Shown here: in pieces, positions 32,777 to 41,276 of the stretch
Numbering within the stretch: the first letter of the stretch is position 1
How the letters are laid out: each line of letters starts with the position of its first letter
NCBI GenBank assembly: GCA_030263715.1
Contig: SZPM01000010.1
Coordinates: 1 to 64,000 of the forward strand
Direction of reading: 5' to 3'
Source: ATM1 sp003577165
GTDB taxonomy: Bacteria; Armatimonadota; Fimbriimonadia; Fimbriimonadales; ATM1
DNA: 64,000 bases
The notes under the pieces: generated by a model
Told to the model about the DNA's origin: nothing
Databases searched by the model: none
Seen by the model: the letters and a program-made list of their open reading frames with translations, nothing else
Made by a program: the position numbers and the translations under genes

Positions 32777-33697
32777 ATGCTAACGAGTTTGAACGTGGGG
32801 CTTGCGCTACTGGGAGCGGTGGCGCCGACAGGCCAAGCGACCGATATCAGCGTCTACAGCGGTCAGGCCCTTGGGGACGGCATCCGTGCCCAGTCCTGGG
32901 GGGGCGGAACCATCCAGGAGTCGACTGAAGTCACCCTGCTGGGCGCCCACTCCCTTAAGATCACGACGGCCACATTCCACCAGGGAGGAATCCTCGAGTT
33001 TTCTCAGCCGATTGACGTAGCAGCCGCCTCGAACGCGAAGGAGAACCTGCTCGCCGTCGCGGTGTGGGTCATCGAGAACAAAGGAACCGTCGGCGGTTCC
33101 GGTTCCGGCGGTGGACCCAGCACGGGCGGTGGACCGACGACCGGAGGCGGAACGAGCGGCCAGGGAGGCAGCACGGCTCCCCGAGCCCCCAAGCAGATGA
33201 CCCACCTCCGGCTGCTGATCCGCACGAGAGACAAGAAACTCTCCGAAGCAATTCTCCCCCTGGCGACGGCCTCGGGCAGCACCGGCAAGTGGCGGCGAGT
33301 GGGAATCCCTCTGTCTGCCATCGCTGGTTTCCAGAAGACGAACAAACAGATCGTCAGCGTCGGACTCGCTGGCGATGCCCCCGCCACCTTCTACTTGGGT
33401 GAAGTTCGCGTCGTCAACGACCAGACTCCGATTCAAGGGTTCCTTCCGAAGACGTCTATGAACCTCGCTCTCGGCGATGAGGCCACACTGTGGGTGTCTG
33501 CCGAAGCGGGACTTTCGATCCTTGACGTCGCATGGGATTTCGACGCGAAAGACGGAATTCAGGATGAGGCGATCGGCCAAGTGATATATCACCGGTTCCG
33601 CCTCGAAGGAACCTTCACAGTCACCTGCACGATCCGGGACGCGTTCGGTCTGAAGGCTCCGTGGACTGGCACCATTCAGGTCGTAGTTAACCCGTAG
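32777..33697 (+). CDS. secreted PKD-like protein with Gly/Thr linker
   Basis: 306 aa. N-terminal signal peptide (LNVGLALLGAVAPTGQA). Residues ~22-100 form a beta-rich, carbohydrate-binding-like region (SLKITTATFHQGGILEF), ~103-137 a flexible Gly/Ser/Thr/Pro linker with GGGPSTGGGPTTGGG units, ~140-215 a second beta region that continues the first, and ~225-304 a PKD-like domain (VAWDFDAKDG, YHRFRLEGTFTVTCTIRDAFG). The linker interrupts what looks like one jelly-roll domain. GGAGGG upstream supports ATG 32777. Probably a cell-surface or matrix protein. Confidence 0.75.
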   Translation: MLTSLNVGLALLGAVAPTGQATDISVYSGQALGDGIRAQSWGGGTIQESTEVTLLGAHSLKITTATFHQGGILEFSQPIDVAAASNAKENLLAVAVWVIENKGTVGGSGSGGGPSTGGGPTTGGGTSGQGGSTAPRAPKQMTHLRLLIRTRDKKLSEAILPLATASGSTGKWRRVGIPLSAIAGFQKTNKQIVSVGLAGDAPATFYLGEVRVVNDQTPIQGFLPKTSMNLALGDEATLWVSAEAGLSILDVAWDFDAKDGIQDEAIGQVIYHRFRLEGTFTVTCTIRDAFGLKAPWTGTIQVVVNP

Positions 33698-33717
33698 TCA
33701 CATTTCCGTAAGTTTGA

Positions 33718-33744
33718 CGGCGGCGCGCAAGCGCCGCCGTTTTT
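33718..33744 (+). terminator. Rho-independent terminator
   Basis: Perfect 9-bp stem CGGCGGCGC/GCGCCGCCG with loop GCAA and five T after it. It ends the ymdB-PKD protein transcript and lies between convergent genes. Confidence 0.95.
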
Positions 33745-33771
33745 CGTTGTTGCCGCCGATACGGTAAGAGG

Positions 33772-34239
33772 TCAGAAACCCCAACTGAGGCTAATCCCAG
33801 GCCTCTCAAACCACACCCACATCAGTCCGAGCGTGACCTCTTTGCGTTTGATATTCAGCATCAGGTGTGAGCGTCGCCCGTCGTTCAAGAACAGCAGCGA
33901 GGCCTCAGAGCTCAAGGCGAGGTCGACGCCGAAGGGGAGGTTGAAGCCGCGCTCCCACTCGGAATAGTTGATCGAAGCATACGCGGTCAGCCTCGCTTCT
34001 ACAAAACCCTTGGAGACAGTCACAAAGTAACACTGAGTGCCGACGGGCGACCCGATGCGATCGCTTGACGTTCCGAAGTTGATCATCGGGTTCGTCGGGG
34101 TCTCGCGCATCGCGATGTAATTACCGATCACGTTGACTTCATCGGCGACTGGGTTGAACTCGAGTCCGAGCAGAAGGTCTTGTGTGAATGCGTACGTGCC
34201 CGTGAATCTCCATCGCGGACGAGCGAGCGACGTGTCCAC
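33772..34239 (-). CDS. beta-barrel-like envelope protein, 5' end separated by two stops
   Basis: 155 aa from GTG 34239. Amphipathic strands alternate with turns (FTGTYAFTQDLLLGLEFNP, EARLTAYASINYSEW, LMLNIKRKEVTLGLMWVWFE) and the protein ends in an aromatic, ISLSWGF, as outer-membrane barrels do. By itself this frame has no signal peptide. The same frame continues upstream as PGEGRLLGPGSETKWAFSARW, which also looks coding, until two TGA codons (34303-34305 and 34312-34314) separate it from a signal peptide that starts at 34413. It is therefore either a recent pseudogene, a sequencing error, or recoded. Confidence 0.6.
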   Translation of the reverse strand: MDTSLARPRWRFTGTYAFTQDLLLGLEFNPVADEVNVIGNYIAMRETPTNPMINFGTSSDRIGSPVGTQCYFVTVSKGFVEARLTAYASINYSEWERGFNLPFGVDLALSSEASLLFLNDGRRSHLMLNIKRKEVTLGLMWVWFERPGISLSWGF

Positions 34240-34302
34240 CCATCGCGCGCTAAACGCCCACTTCGTTTCACTGCCCGGACCGAGCAGCCGGCCTTCGCCA
34301 GG

Positions 34303-34413
34303 TCATCCGGTTCAGGTGGGCACCTGTCCAGCCGCGCCCTGCAAAGCCGCCGAGACCCACACGACAGCCAACGCCGTGAGTAACGCTTGGCGAACTGGGC
34401 GAGACGTGTTCAT
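34303..34413 (-). pseudogene. detached signal-peptide segment of the barrel gene
   Basis: From ATG 34413 the frame reads a normal signal peptide (MNTSRPVRQALLTALAVVWV, then SAALQGAAGQVPT) and stops at TGA 34314-34312; two codons later a second TGA follows, and then the barrel-protein frame continues in phase. The ATG is 9 bp after the stop of the zinc-ribbon gene, with AAGG just upstream, which is where an operon gene should begin. Restored, the product would be 213 residues. Confidence 0.6.
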
Positions 34414-34422
34414 GTTGCCTTA

Positions 34423-34875
34423 CTAAACGAATTCGTACTCTTCACGGGGTGGCTCGACCTGATGCCTCGGCTTCGTGAAGATGATCGGCATCAAAGCGAG
34501 AATCAAGGCCAACAGCGCAACCCACAGGACGATCCGAGTCCAATCCGGCACGCCGGCGTAACGGAGTCGCTTCTTCTCGGTTTCGCCGGGATCACCGGGG
34601 GCGAAGTCGAGCGGAAGCAGATTCTCAGATCCGCAGAGAGCGCACGTCAGATGATAGTAGCCGTTCTCGTCGATGAGGGCGAACTCTCGAGGTGGTACTA
34701 AGATCGCGGCCCAACAGTATCCGCACTCTACGAACTGCTTGCCATCGTCGGCTTCCTCGTTCGCCTCCTCGTCTTCATACTCATCCTCTTCCTGAGCGAG
34801 ATCGAGATCCAGGGGGCGGTCACTAAGACCGCGCATCTCCTGTCCGATTTCGTTCCGATCGTTTGGATTCATCAC
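34423..34875 (-). CDS. zinc-ribbon protein with acidic stretch and C-terminal membrane anchor
   Basis: 150 aa. Acidic N-terminus (LAQEEDEYEDEEANEEADDG, ~27-45), then a two-CxxC zinc ribbon: CGYCWA near 52 and CALCGS near 79, separated by a strand-rich piece (LIDENGYYHLT). A single TM segment lies near residues 113-133 (IVLWVALLALILALMPIIF), followed by a short basic-acidic tail. The ribbon would face the cytoplasm if the C-tail is outside. Function unknown. It sits between the BMP lipoprotein gene (22 bp upstream) and the broken barrel gene (9 bp downstream). Confidence 0.72.
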   Translation of the reverse strand: MMNPNDRNEIGQEMRGLSDRPLDLDLAQEEDEYEDEEANEEADDGKQFVECGYCWAAILVPPREFALIDENGYYHLTCALCGSENLLPLDFAPGDPGETEKKRLRYAGVPDWTRIVLWVALLALILALMPIIFTKPRHQVEPPREEYEFV

Positions 34876-34897
34876 TCACGCGCCTTCGATGGAGACT

Positions 34898-35923
34898 TCA
34901 ACCGGTCTGCACGGGTGGAGGCACGAATTTCTCGACCTCCTCCAGCGTGGTTGGTACTCTCAACGTGCCGTTCTTGATCATTGACTCATAGGCGCGCACG
35001 ATCTCCAATGCGCGCGGCGGAAGGAGGTGCTTTGTGTGCCGCATCTCCGTGATGCCCACCCCCCCCTCCTTGAGACCGAGCACGACCGTACCGCCTTTGA
35101 AGTTGCCGCTCTTGGCCCTTTTGGCCGCGTCGAGGACCGCGAGGTCCACCCGCTTGATCATGCTGGTCAGAACGTGGCCTGGCGCTAAGTCGTCCTGATC
35201 GCTGTCGACGCCGATCGCCAGCAGCCCTCGCTCCTCCGCTGCGTTGATCACGCCGAGACCGCACTTCCCGCTTGCGTGGTACACGATGTCCGCTCCCGAT
35301 GCGTACACGGCGAGCGCAGCCTCCTTTCCCTTTGCGACGTCGAACCAATCTTCCGTGTATTTTGAAACGACCTGCGCTTCCGGCCTCGCCGCTTTGACAC
35401 CCGCGCGAAAACCGGCTTCGAACTTCTTGATGAGATCAATGGACTTGCCGCCGACGAATCCCACCTTGCCGGTCTTCGACGTCAGACCTGCGAGCACTCC
35501 CACCAAGAAACTGCCCTCCTCTTCACGGAAGGTGTATCCCAATAAATTCGGTTTGTCGCTCGGCACGTCAATGATCGCGTACTTCTGTTCTGGATGACTG
35601 TCGGCGGCCTCGAACATCGCCTTTTCCATCGTGCTTCCGACACCGATGATGAGGTCAGGCTTGTCAATGGAAAGTTGCTCGAAGTTGGTCTTGTAATCGG
35701 CTTGGCTCTTGCTGTCGACCTCTTGGATCTTCCCGCCCAATTCCGAGGGAATTCGCTCCAATCCGCGAGCAGCGCTATCGTTGAAACTCTTGTCCCCCCG
35801 TCCCCCCTCGTCGAATACGAGCGCGACGCGAAACTCGGCGTCGCCGCCGGTTTGGGCGGGCTGGCCGGCAGTGCAGCCGGCAAGGGCGATCATGCCGAGA
35901 ATGGCGGCTCCGACCCTGTTCAC
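34898..35923 (-). CDS. BMP-family ABC transporter substrate-binding lipoprotein
   Basis: 341 aa. Lipobox ALAGC (Cys near 17). Basic membrane protein/Med pattern: VALVFDEGGRGDKSFNDSAARGLER, LIIGVGSTMEKAM, YAIIDVPSDKPNLLGYTFREEEGSFLVGVLAG, KVGFVGGKSIDLIKKFEAGFRAG, DIVYHASGKCGLGVINAA, IGVDSDQDDLAPGHVLTSMIKRVD. Characterised members bind purine nucleosides (PnrA) and feed an ABC importer; no ATPase or permease is next to it. Probably co-transcribed with the upstream mrp gene (20 bp gap). Confidence 0.92.
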   Translation of the reverse strand: MNRVGAAILGMIALAGCTAGQPAQTGGDAEFRVALVFDEGGRGDKSFNDSAARGLERIPSELGGKIQEVDSKSQADYKTNFEQLSIDKPDLIIGVGSTMEKAMFEAADSHPEQKYAIIDVPSDKPNLLGYTFREEEGSFLVGVLAGLTSKTGKVGFVGGKSIDLIKKFEAGFRAGVKAARPEAQVVSKYTEDWFDVAKGKEAALAVYASGADIVYHASGKCGLGVINAAEERGLLAIGVDSDQDDLAPGHVLTSMIKRVDLAVLDAAKRAKSGNFKGGTVVLGLKEGGVGITEMRHTKHLLPPRALEIVRAYESMIKNGTLRVPTTLEEVEKFVPPPVQTG

Positions 35924-35943
35924 GCCGGAATTATGGCGCGGAC

Positions 35944-37020
35944 TCAGACCGCTCCCAACTTGCGCACGAGTCCCTTTTCCGCGTAGGCCGACTTGCTGAC
36001 TTCCGCGGCCAGCCGTCCGGCGATCGCGCGGAACGCCTCGCTGTGCGCGGATTGGGGATGCGCGATTACGCTGGGCGTTCCCTTGTCACCCGAATCGCTG
36101 ACTTCCGGGTCGAGCGGCACCGATCCGAGGAAAGGCACCTTGTACGACGCGGCGAGTTCCTCCCCGCTCATTCCTGCGAAGATTCGAGTCGTGGTACCGC
36201 AGGATGGGCACGCAAAAGAACTCATATTCTCAACCACGCCGAGCAGCGGCACGTTCAGTTTCTCGAAGAGTGTCACCGCCTTGCCGGCGATGTTTGCAGC
36301 AACATCGTGGGGAGTCGCGACGATGACGACTCCGGTGATCGGCGCCGTTTGAGCGAGCGACAAAGAGGCATCTCCCGTTCCGGGGGGGAGATCCACGATC
36401 AGATAATCGAGCGCGCCCCAATCAACGTCGCGCAAAAGTTGCGATACCGTCGTCCCCACCATCGGTCCCCGCCAAATCACGGCCTGCCCCTCTTCCAGCA
36501 GGAAGCCCAACGACATCATCTTGATGCCGAACTTCTCGATTGGCAGGATTCGACCCGCCTTCGACCAGGGCTTGTCGTGCTCCGCGCCCATCATCAGCGG
36601 AATCGACGGCCCGTAAACATCCGCGTCGAGCAGGCCGACGGTTGCTCCCGTCTTTGCCAGCGCGACCGCCAAGTTGACGGACACCGTGCTCTTGCCCACG
36701 CCGCCTTTGCCCGACGCCACTGCGATCACGTTGCGCACTTCGGGCAGCACTTCGCCTTTCTCGACGGAAGTCCGCACCTGAGCCGTCATTTCGACCTCGA
36801 CGGTCTTCACGCCGGGCAGCGCAGCCACCACTCCGCGAGCTTCTTCCTGAAGCAGGTCCTTCACAGGGCAAGCCGGAGTGGTCAACTCGATCTTGAACTG
36901 AACACGGTCGCCGGAAATCGAAAGGTCCTTGACGAAGCCAAGCGACACGATGTCTTTCCTGAGGTCGGGATCGTTGACGGAGCGGAGTGCCTGCAGCACT
37001 TCCTCCTCGGTGGGCGGCAT
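35944..37020 (-). CDS. mrp: Mrp/ApbC iron-sulfur cluster carrier ATPase
   Basis: 358-aa scaffold that delivers Fe-S clusters to apo-proteins in the cytoplasm. An N-terminal MIP18/DUF59 domain (EEVLQALRSVNDPDLRKDIVSLGFV, ~5-90) precedes the P-loop domain: deviant Walker A GKGGVGKSTVSVNLA near 108, LLDADVYGPSIPLMMG, DYLIVDLPPGTGDASLSL and the CPSC pair near residue 276 that bridges the cluster in the dimer. The arrangement is full length and standard. It lies 20 bp after the 264-aa unknown. Confidence 0.93.
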   Translation of the reverse strand: MPPTEEEVLQALRSVNDPDLRKDIVSLGFVKDLSISGDRVQFKIELTTPACPVKDLLQEEARGVVAALPGVKTVEVEMTAQVRTSVEKGEVLPEVRNVIAVASGKGGVGKSTVSVNLAVALAKTGATVGLLDADVYGPSIPLMMGAEHDKPWSKAGRILPIEKFGIKMMSLGFLLEEGQAVIWRGPMVGTTVSQLLRDVDWGALDYLIVDLPPGTGDASLSLAQTAPITGVVIVATPHDVAANIAGKAVTLFEKLNVPLLGVVENMSSFACPSCGTTTRIFAGMSGEELAASYKVPFLGSVPLDPEVSDSGDKGTPSVIAHPQSAHSEAFRAIAGRLAAEVSKSAYAEKGLVRKLGAV

Positions 37021-37040
37021 GGGTCGAGTTTACACCCGGC

Positions 37041-37835
37041 TTACGGAGACCAGGTCAGAGCAAAGTCCGCTCGCCGCTCCTTCGTTCTGCTGAGCACGCG
37101 AAGTGAGAGCATTTCGGATGCCTCAGAGGCAGTCGCCACTTCCCGAGCCGAGAAGGTGACGCGATAGAGGCGCAGATGGAAGTCGCCGATCGGCAACACC
37201 GGACGCCTACGGGTCGCTTCGAACTCACCCATAAGTTGAGTGCCCCCTGGAGCGAACTGGTGCCACGGAAAGCCCTTGAGCAGGTTGCGATCTCTCGACG
37301 CCTCGCGCCACACCAGGTCCACGGATATGGGCGAAAGCGCCTTGCCATCGGGTGCCAGCACGAACCTGCAGTTCTCAACTTCATCCAGCCGAGCCTTTTC
37401 CTCGAAGTCTTGCTCGATCGGATCCACCTTCGGCGCGCCGGCAAGTTGAACGAAGAACACGACCACCCCTTCCATCTCCTCGCGCACTCGGTCCCACCGC
37501 TGCTGTAACTCGCCGGCAGGCCAATACTCCTCTTCCGACAGGCATCCCAGGCGAGCCGAGACGTACGCCGGCGAATACCACCATGCGAACTCTATCTCGC
37601 GCCGCCACAGGCCGTCGAACCACCATCCGATCGGCCTCTGGACGAGCAGAGCGCTCCGCCACGCGCCTCTGCGCTTCTCACCCCACGACCTCCCCAACTG
37701 CACGGCTCCGTCCAAAGGGCGCTCCTGGAATGAGACGGCGACCCGCTCAGCCCGTTGAGGGCTGGCATCCTGGCGATGAAGGGCCGCACCCGAGGCGATC
37801 AGGCCTCCGAGAAGGGCCGCTGCGAGCGGGTTCAC
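37041..37835 (-). CDS. hypothetical exported protein, 264 aa
   Basis: No family recognised. A short hydrophobic N-terminus (MNPLAAALLGGLIASGAALH) suggests export. The rest is a single-domain-sized, Trp- and Arg-rich sequence (FDGLWRREIEFAWWYSP, VDLVWREASRDRNLLKGFPW, FHLRLYRVTFSAREVATASE) with alternating strands, perhaps an immunoglobulin-like or lipocalin-like beta fold (inference). It sits between the efflux pump gene (8 bp upstream) and mrp (20 bp downstream) on the same strand, so it may belong to the tail of the efflux operon. Confidence 0.65.
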   Translation of the reverse strand: MNPLAAALLGGLIASGAALHRQDASPQRAERVAVSFQERPLDGAVQLGRSWGEKRRGAWRSALLVQRPIGWWFDGLWRREIEFAWWYSPAYVSARLGCLSEEEYWPAGELQQRWDRVREEMEGVVVFFVQLAGAPKVDPIEQDFEEKARLDEVENCRFVLAPDGKALSPISVDLVWREASRDRNLLKGFPWHQFAPGGTQLMGEFEATRRRPVLPIGDFHLRLYRVTFSAREVATASEASEMLSLRVLSRTKERRADFALTWSP

Positions 37836-37843
37836 CTAAGGGA

Positions 37844-40800
37844 TTATCGGTCTGCGGCAGGCTCTTTCACTTCCTGGTCAGCCGGCTGCGGGAGGGACTC
37901 CGTCGACTCAGGCCGTCCCACGCGACCGGTGACTTTCCCGAGGATTCCTCGAATCCAACTCGAGAAGTCGTCGAACACCGTGTAGGTGCACGGGATCACG
38001 AACAGCGTCAGCAGCGTGGACAGCGTCATGCCGCCGATGATGGTGATGCCGAGCGGAGCCCGAAATTCCGACCCACGACCGAGGGCGAGTGCGACGGGGA
38101 TCATTGCCAACACGAGGGCGATCGTCGTCATGAGGATCGGCCTCATTCGCGTTACGCCGGACTCGAGCAGCGCGTTGTGCCGGTCGATTCCCCGGCCCCT
38201 CAGCGTGTTGGCGAAGTCCACCAGCAGGATCGCGTTCTTTCCGACCAGCCCGATGAGCATGATGAAGCCGATGAACCCCACGATTCCAAACGGAGTGTTC
38301 GTCATCATGAGGAACAGCAGCGCTCCAACGAGCGCCTGCGGCTGTGCAAGTTGGATGATCAACGGATAGACGATGTTGTCGAACAGTGACGCCAGAACGA
38401 AGTAAACGAGAATGAGAGCGAGACCGAACGCGAAAGCCATGTAAGGCATTTCATTGCCTTGAATCTCGTTCTCGCCGCCCTGCTTAAAGACCACGTCCTT
38501 CCCTAAGTCGGCCTTCGCGAGTTCGGAGTCAATCACGCGCCCGACCGTGCCGATCACGTATCCCGGCAACAGATGGCCTGTGACTGTAACGCGCCTCTGG
38601 CGATCCTGTCGATCAACTTTGTCGGGGCCGACGCCGCCTTCGATCTTGGCGACGTTGCCGACGAACACTGGATTGCCTTGTCGGAATGTGACGGGAATCG
38701 CCGCAAGCGCATTCGGATCGTTGCGCACGGCGTCGGTCATGTTGACCCGAATGTCGTACTCTCGCCCGCCTTCGCGGTATTTCGCGTCCACATTTCCCTC
38801 GTAAGCGACACGCATTACCGCTCCCAACTGGCCGACGCTGATGTCGTTATCCGCCAATCGAACTCGGTCCGGTCGAACGAGATACTCTGGTTTGCCAGGC
38901 TTGGACGACAGATCGAGGTTGATGATCCCCGGGATCTTCGCGAGCGTCTCCTTTGCCTTGAGCGCCGCCGGCAGAACTTGTTCCGGTCGGATGCTCCGAA
39001 TGTTCACCTGAACCGGGGCGCCGATTCCGAAACCGCCGCCCGACGAAACGACGATATTCGCGTCCGGGACCTTGCCGATCATCTCGCGGAGGTCCGAAGC
39101 GATGCTCTCCTGGCTGCGAGTTCGCAGCCCTTCCTTCTTCTTCCAGAATTGGATCGCGTCAAGGAGCGCCTTCTTTTCGCGAAGCGTGACGAGCACTTGA
39201 CCGTACTGCGAGCCTCGAATCTGACCGAAGTTGCTTCCGGATTGGAATCCGATGTTGCTCGTGATGTAACTCATGTCGGGCAGCCGCTTCGCGATCCCTT
39301 CGATGCGCTCGACGACCTGCAGCGTTCTTTCGAGAGAGGCGCTCGGCGGCATCGTGATGTTGACGGCGATCTGCCCGGTCTCCTGCTCTGGGAAAAACTT
39401 GATGTCGAAGATCGGACCGCCCTTGTTCGCGGAGAGCAAGTAGCCCAGCACCGTAAACCCAAGCATCGCCGCTCCGAACAAGGCTCCGCCTACGAGCGGT
39501 CGGAGGTTCCTGCGGCGGTTGAGCAGGTTAATGAGAACGAGCACCGCGCCCACCACGATACAAGGCAGCAGCATTCCCGTTCCTTGCTTGATCGCAGCCT
39601 GCAGGTTGGGAGCGAATCCACCTCCGATCATCATGAACACGCCAAGCAGAAGGCCGAACCCGACGGCGATGACGGTCCAACGGTGATTCAGCGCCCAGTC
39701 GAGCCGCCGCTTGTAAGCGTTGGCGAACGCGTGCAGCCAATTGTCGAACTTCTTCGCGAACCCATGTTTGTCTTCGAGGTTCTCACCACGCCTGTACCAC
39801 CGGCTCGCAAGCATCGGCGTAAGGGTGAACGACACGAAAAGCGAGAACAGGGTCGCCGCCGCCACGGTCACGGCAAACGGCCTCATGAACTGCCCGACGA
39901 TGCCTCCCATGAACGCGATCGGCAAGAACACCGCAACGTCAATGAGCGTGATGGACACCGCCGCCAAGCCTATCTCCAGTCGCCCGTTAAGCGCAGCGGT
40001 CTCGGGTTCTTCACCCATGTATAGGTGCCGATACGTGTTTTCGAGAACGACGATCGCGTCGTCCACGAGGATGCCGATCGCGAGCGACAGGCCCAGCATC
40101 GTCATCGTGTTGAGGGTGTATCCGAATGCGTAGATGGCCGCGAACGCCGCCATGATACAAGTCGGGATGGCGAGTGCGACAATCAGTGTTCCCCTGAAGT
40201 TGTGCAGGAACATGTAGATGATCCCGATGACCAGGATGATGCCGATAATCAGCGCCATCTCCAAATCTTCGAGCGACTCGTTCACCTGCTTCGCGCTCTC
40301 TCGCGTGATCGTAAACTGGATGGGATAAGTCTTCGAAAGTTCAGCGAGGGCTGCCTTGGCTTGATCGGTGATGTTCACCGTGTTTCCGTCGCGCGACTTC
40401 TGAACTGTGATGATTGCCGCGTCGCGGCCGTTGATGCGCGCGAAACTCGTCCTCTCGGCTGCTTGGTCGCTGATCGTTGCGATGTCTCCGACGCGCACGA
40501 TCGCAGGACCTGCGTTCGGATCCTGGCGGTCGGAAACAGGGATCACGAGACGGCGAATCTCATCGACGCTTTCGAATTCACCCTTGACGCGAACAGCCGA
40601 TTCCCGGTTTCCGTCGGTAATTCGTCCGCCAGGAACGTTTTGCGTTGCGTTCTGCATCGCATTGAGCACGTCGGAGACGCCGAGGCCGTAACTGAGGAGG
40701 CGCTGCCTGTCTACAGCAATGCGAATCTCCCTCACTTCACCGCCTGACACGGCAACGTCGGCGACGCCGGGAATCCTCGACAGCCGATCGACGACCCGAT

Positions 40801-41275
40801 CGTCAATGATGTCGCGGAGTTGAAGCGGAGTGAGAGTGCTGCTTTCCGCTGCAAGATAGAGGATCGGCTCGCCGGCGATGTTGACCTTCTGCACGACCGG
40901 CCTTTCCGCGTCTCTTGGCAGCTGCCCCGTAATCGCGGAAACCGCGGAGTTCACGTCGCTGAGAGCCGTGTCCAGATTGGTGCCGAGTTCGAATTCGACC
41001 GTGACGACCGACAGGCCCTCGAGCGACTGCGACTGCACGCTCTTGAGGCCGGAAAGCCCAGAAACGGAGTCCTCGATCGGCCTTGAGATGAGAGTCTCGA
41101 TCTCGGTCGGATTCGCGCCGAAGTAGGAAGTGCTGATCGAAATTACAGGAAACTCGATTTCGGGGTTCTGCTCCACCGGCATTCGTTTGCATCCGATGTA
41201 GCCCATCACGATCGCGAAGATCATGAGCATCCAAACCCAAACGGGCCGGCGAATCGCAGCGAGTGTCAGACCCAT
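37844..41275 (-). CDS. RND-family efflux permease (AcrB-like) with extra TM hairpin
   Basis: 1143 aa, about 90 longer than AcrB. Proton-driven inner-membrane pump. TM1 is near 12-30, the porter and docking regions follow, the TM4 proton-relay Asp pair is D405-D406 in GILVDDAIVVLEN, with FMGGIVGQFMRPFAVTVAAAT near 455. After TM7 (WTVIAVGFGLLLGVFMMIGG, ~533-552) an insertion of ~65 residues holds two more hydrophobic segments (LLPCIVVGAVLVLINLL and VGGALFGAAMLGFTVLGYLL) before FFPEQETGQIAV, where the second porter normally starts at once. TM10-12 follow. It starts one base after hlyD's stop; tolC and tetR are upstream. Confidence 0.92.
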   Translation of the reverse strand: MGLTLAAIRRPVWVWMLMIFAIVMGYIGCKRMPVEQNPEIEFPVISISTSYFGANPTEIETLISRPIEDSVSGLSGLKSVQSQSLEGLSVVTVEFELGTNLDTALSDVNSAVSAITGQLPRDAERPVVQKVNIAGEPILYLAAESSTLTPLQLRDIIDDRVVDRLSRIPGVADVAVSGGEVREIRIAVDRQRLLSYGLGVSDVLNAMQNATQNVPGGRITDGNRESAVRVKGEFESVDEIRRLVIPVSDRQDPNAGPAIVRVGDIATISDQAAERTSFARINGRDAAIITVQKSRDGNTVNITDQAKAALAELSKTYPIQFTITRESAKQVNESLEDLEMALIIGIILVIGIIYMFLHNFRGTLIVALAIPTCIMAAFAAIYAFGYTLNTMTMLGLSLAIGILVDDAIVVLENTYRHLYMGEEPETAALNGRLEIGLAAVSITLIDVAVFLPIAFMGGIVGQFMRPFAVTVAAATLFSLFVSFTLTPMLASRWYRRGENLEDKHGFAKKFDNWLHAFANAYKRRLDWALNHRWTVIAVGFGLLLGVFMMIGGGFAPNLQAAIKQGTGMLLPCIVVGAVLVLINLLNRRRNLRPLVGGALFGAAMLGFTVLGYLLSANKGGPIFDIKFFPEQETGQIAVNITMPPSASLERTLQVVERIEGIAKRLPDMSYITSNIGFQSGSNFGQIRGSQYGQVLVTLREKKALLDAIQFWKKKEGLRTRSQESIASDLREMIGKVPDANIVVSSGGGFGIGAPVQVNIRSIRPEQVLPAALKAKETLAKIPGIINLDLSSKPGKPEYLVRPDRVRLADNDISVGQLGAVMRVAYEGNVDAKYREGGREYDIRVNMTDAVRNDPNALAAIPVTFRQGNPVFVGNVAKIEGGVGPDKVDRQDRQRRVTVTGHLLPGYVIGTVGRVIDSELAKADLGKDVVFKQGGENEIQGNEMPYMAFAFGLALILVYFVLASLFDNIVYPLIIQLAQPQALVGALLFLMMTNTPFGIVGFIGFIMLIGLVGKNAILLVDFANTLRGRGIDRHNALLESGVTRMRPILMTTIALVLAMIPVALALGRGSEFRAPLGITIIGGMTLSTLLTLFVIPCTYTVFDDFSSWIRGILGKVTGRVGRPESTESLPQPADQEVKEPAADR

Positions 41276-41276
41276 C

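Noticed and set aside
36043..37167. Plus-strand 374-aa frame over mrp
   Set aside because: Antisense to Mrp; His/Arg-rich, no domain.
38573..40024. Plus-strand 483-aa frame inside the RND pump gene
   Set aside because: Antisense to well-conserved RND sequence; composition is Arg/His/Asp-rich with no domain.
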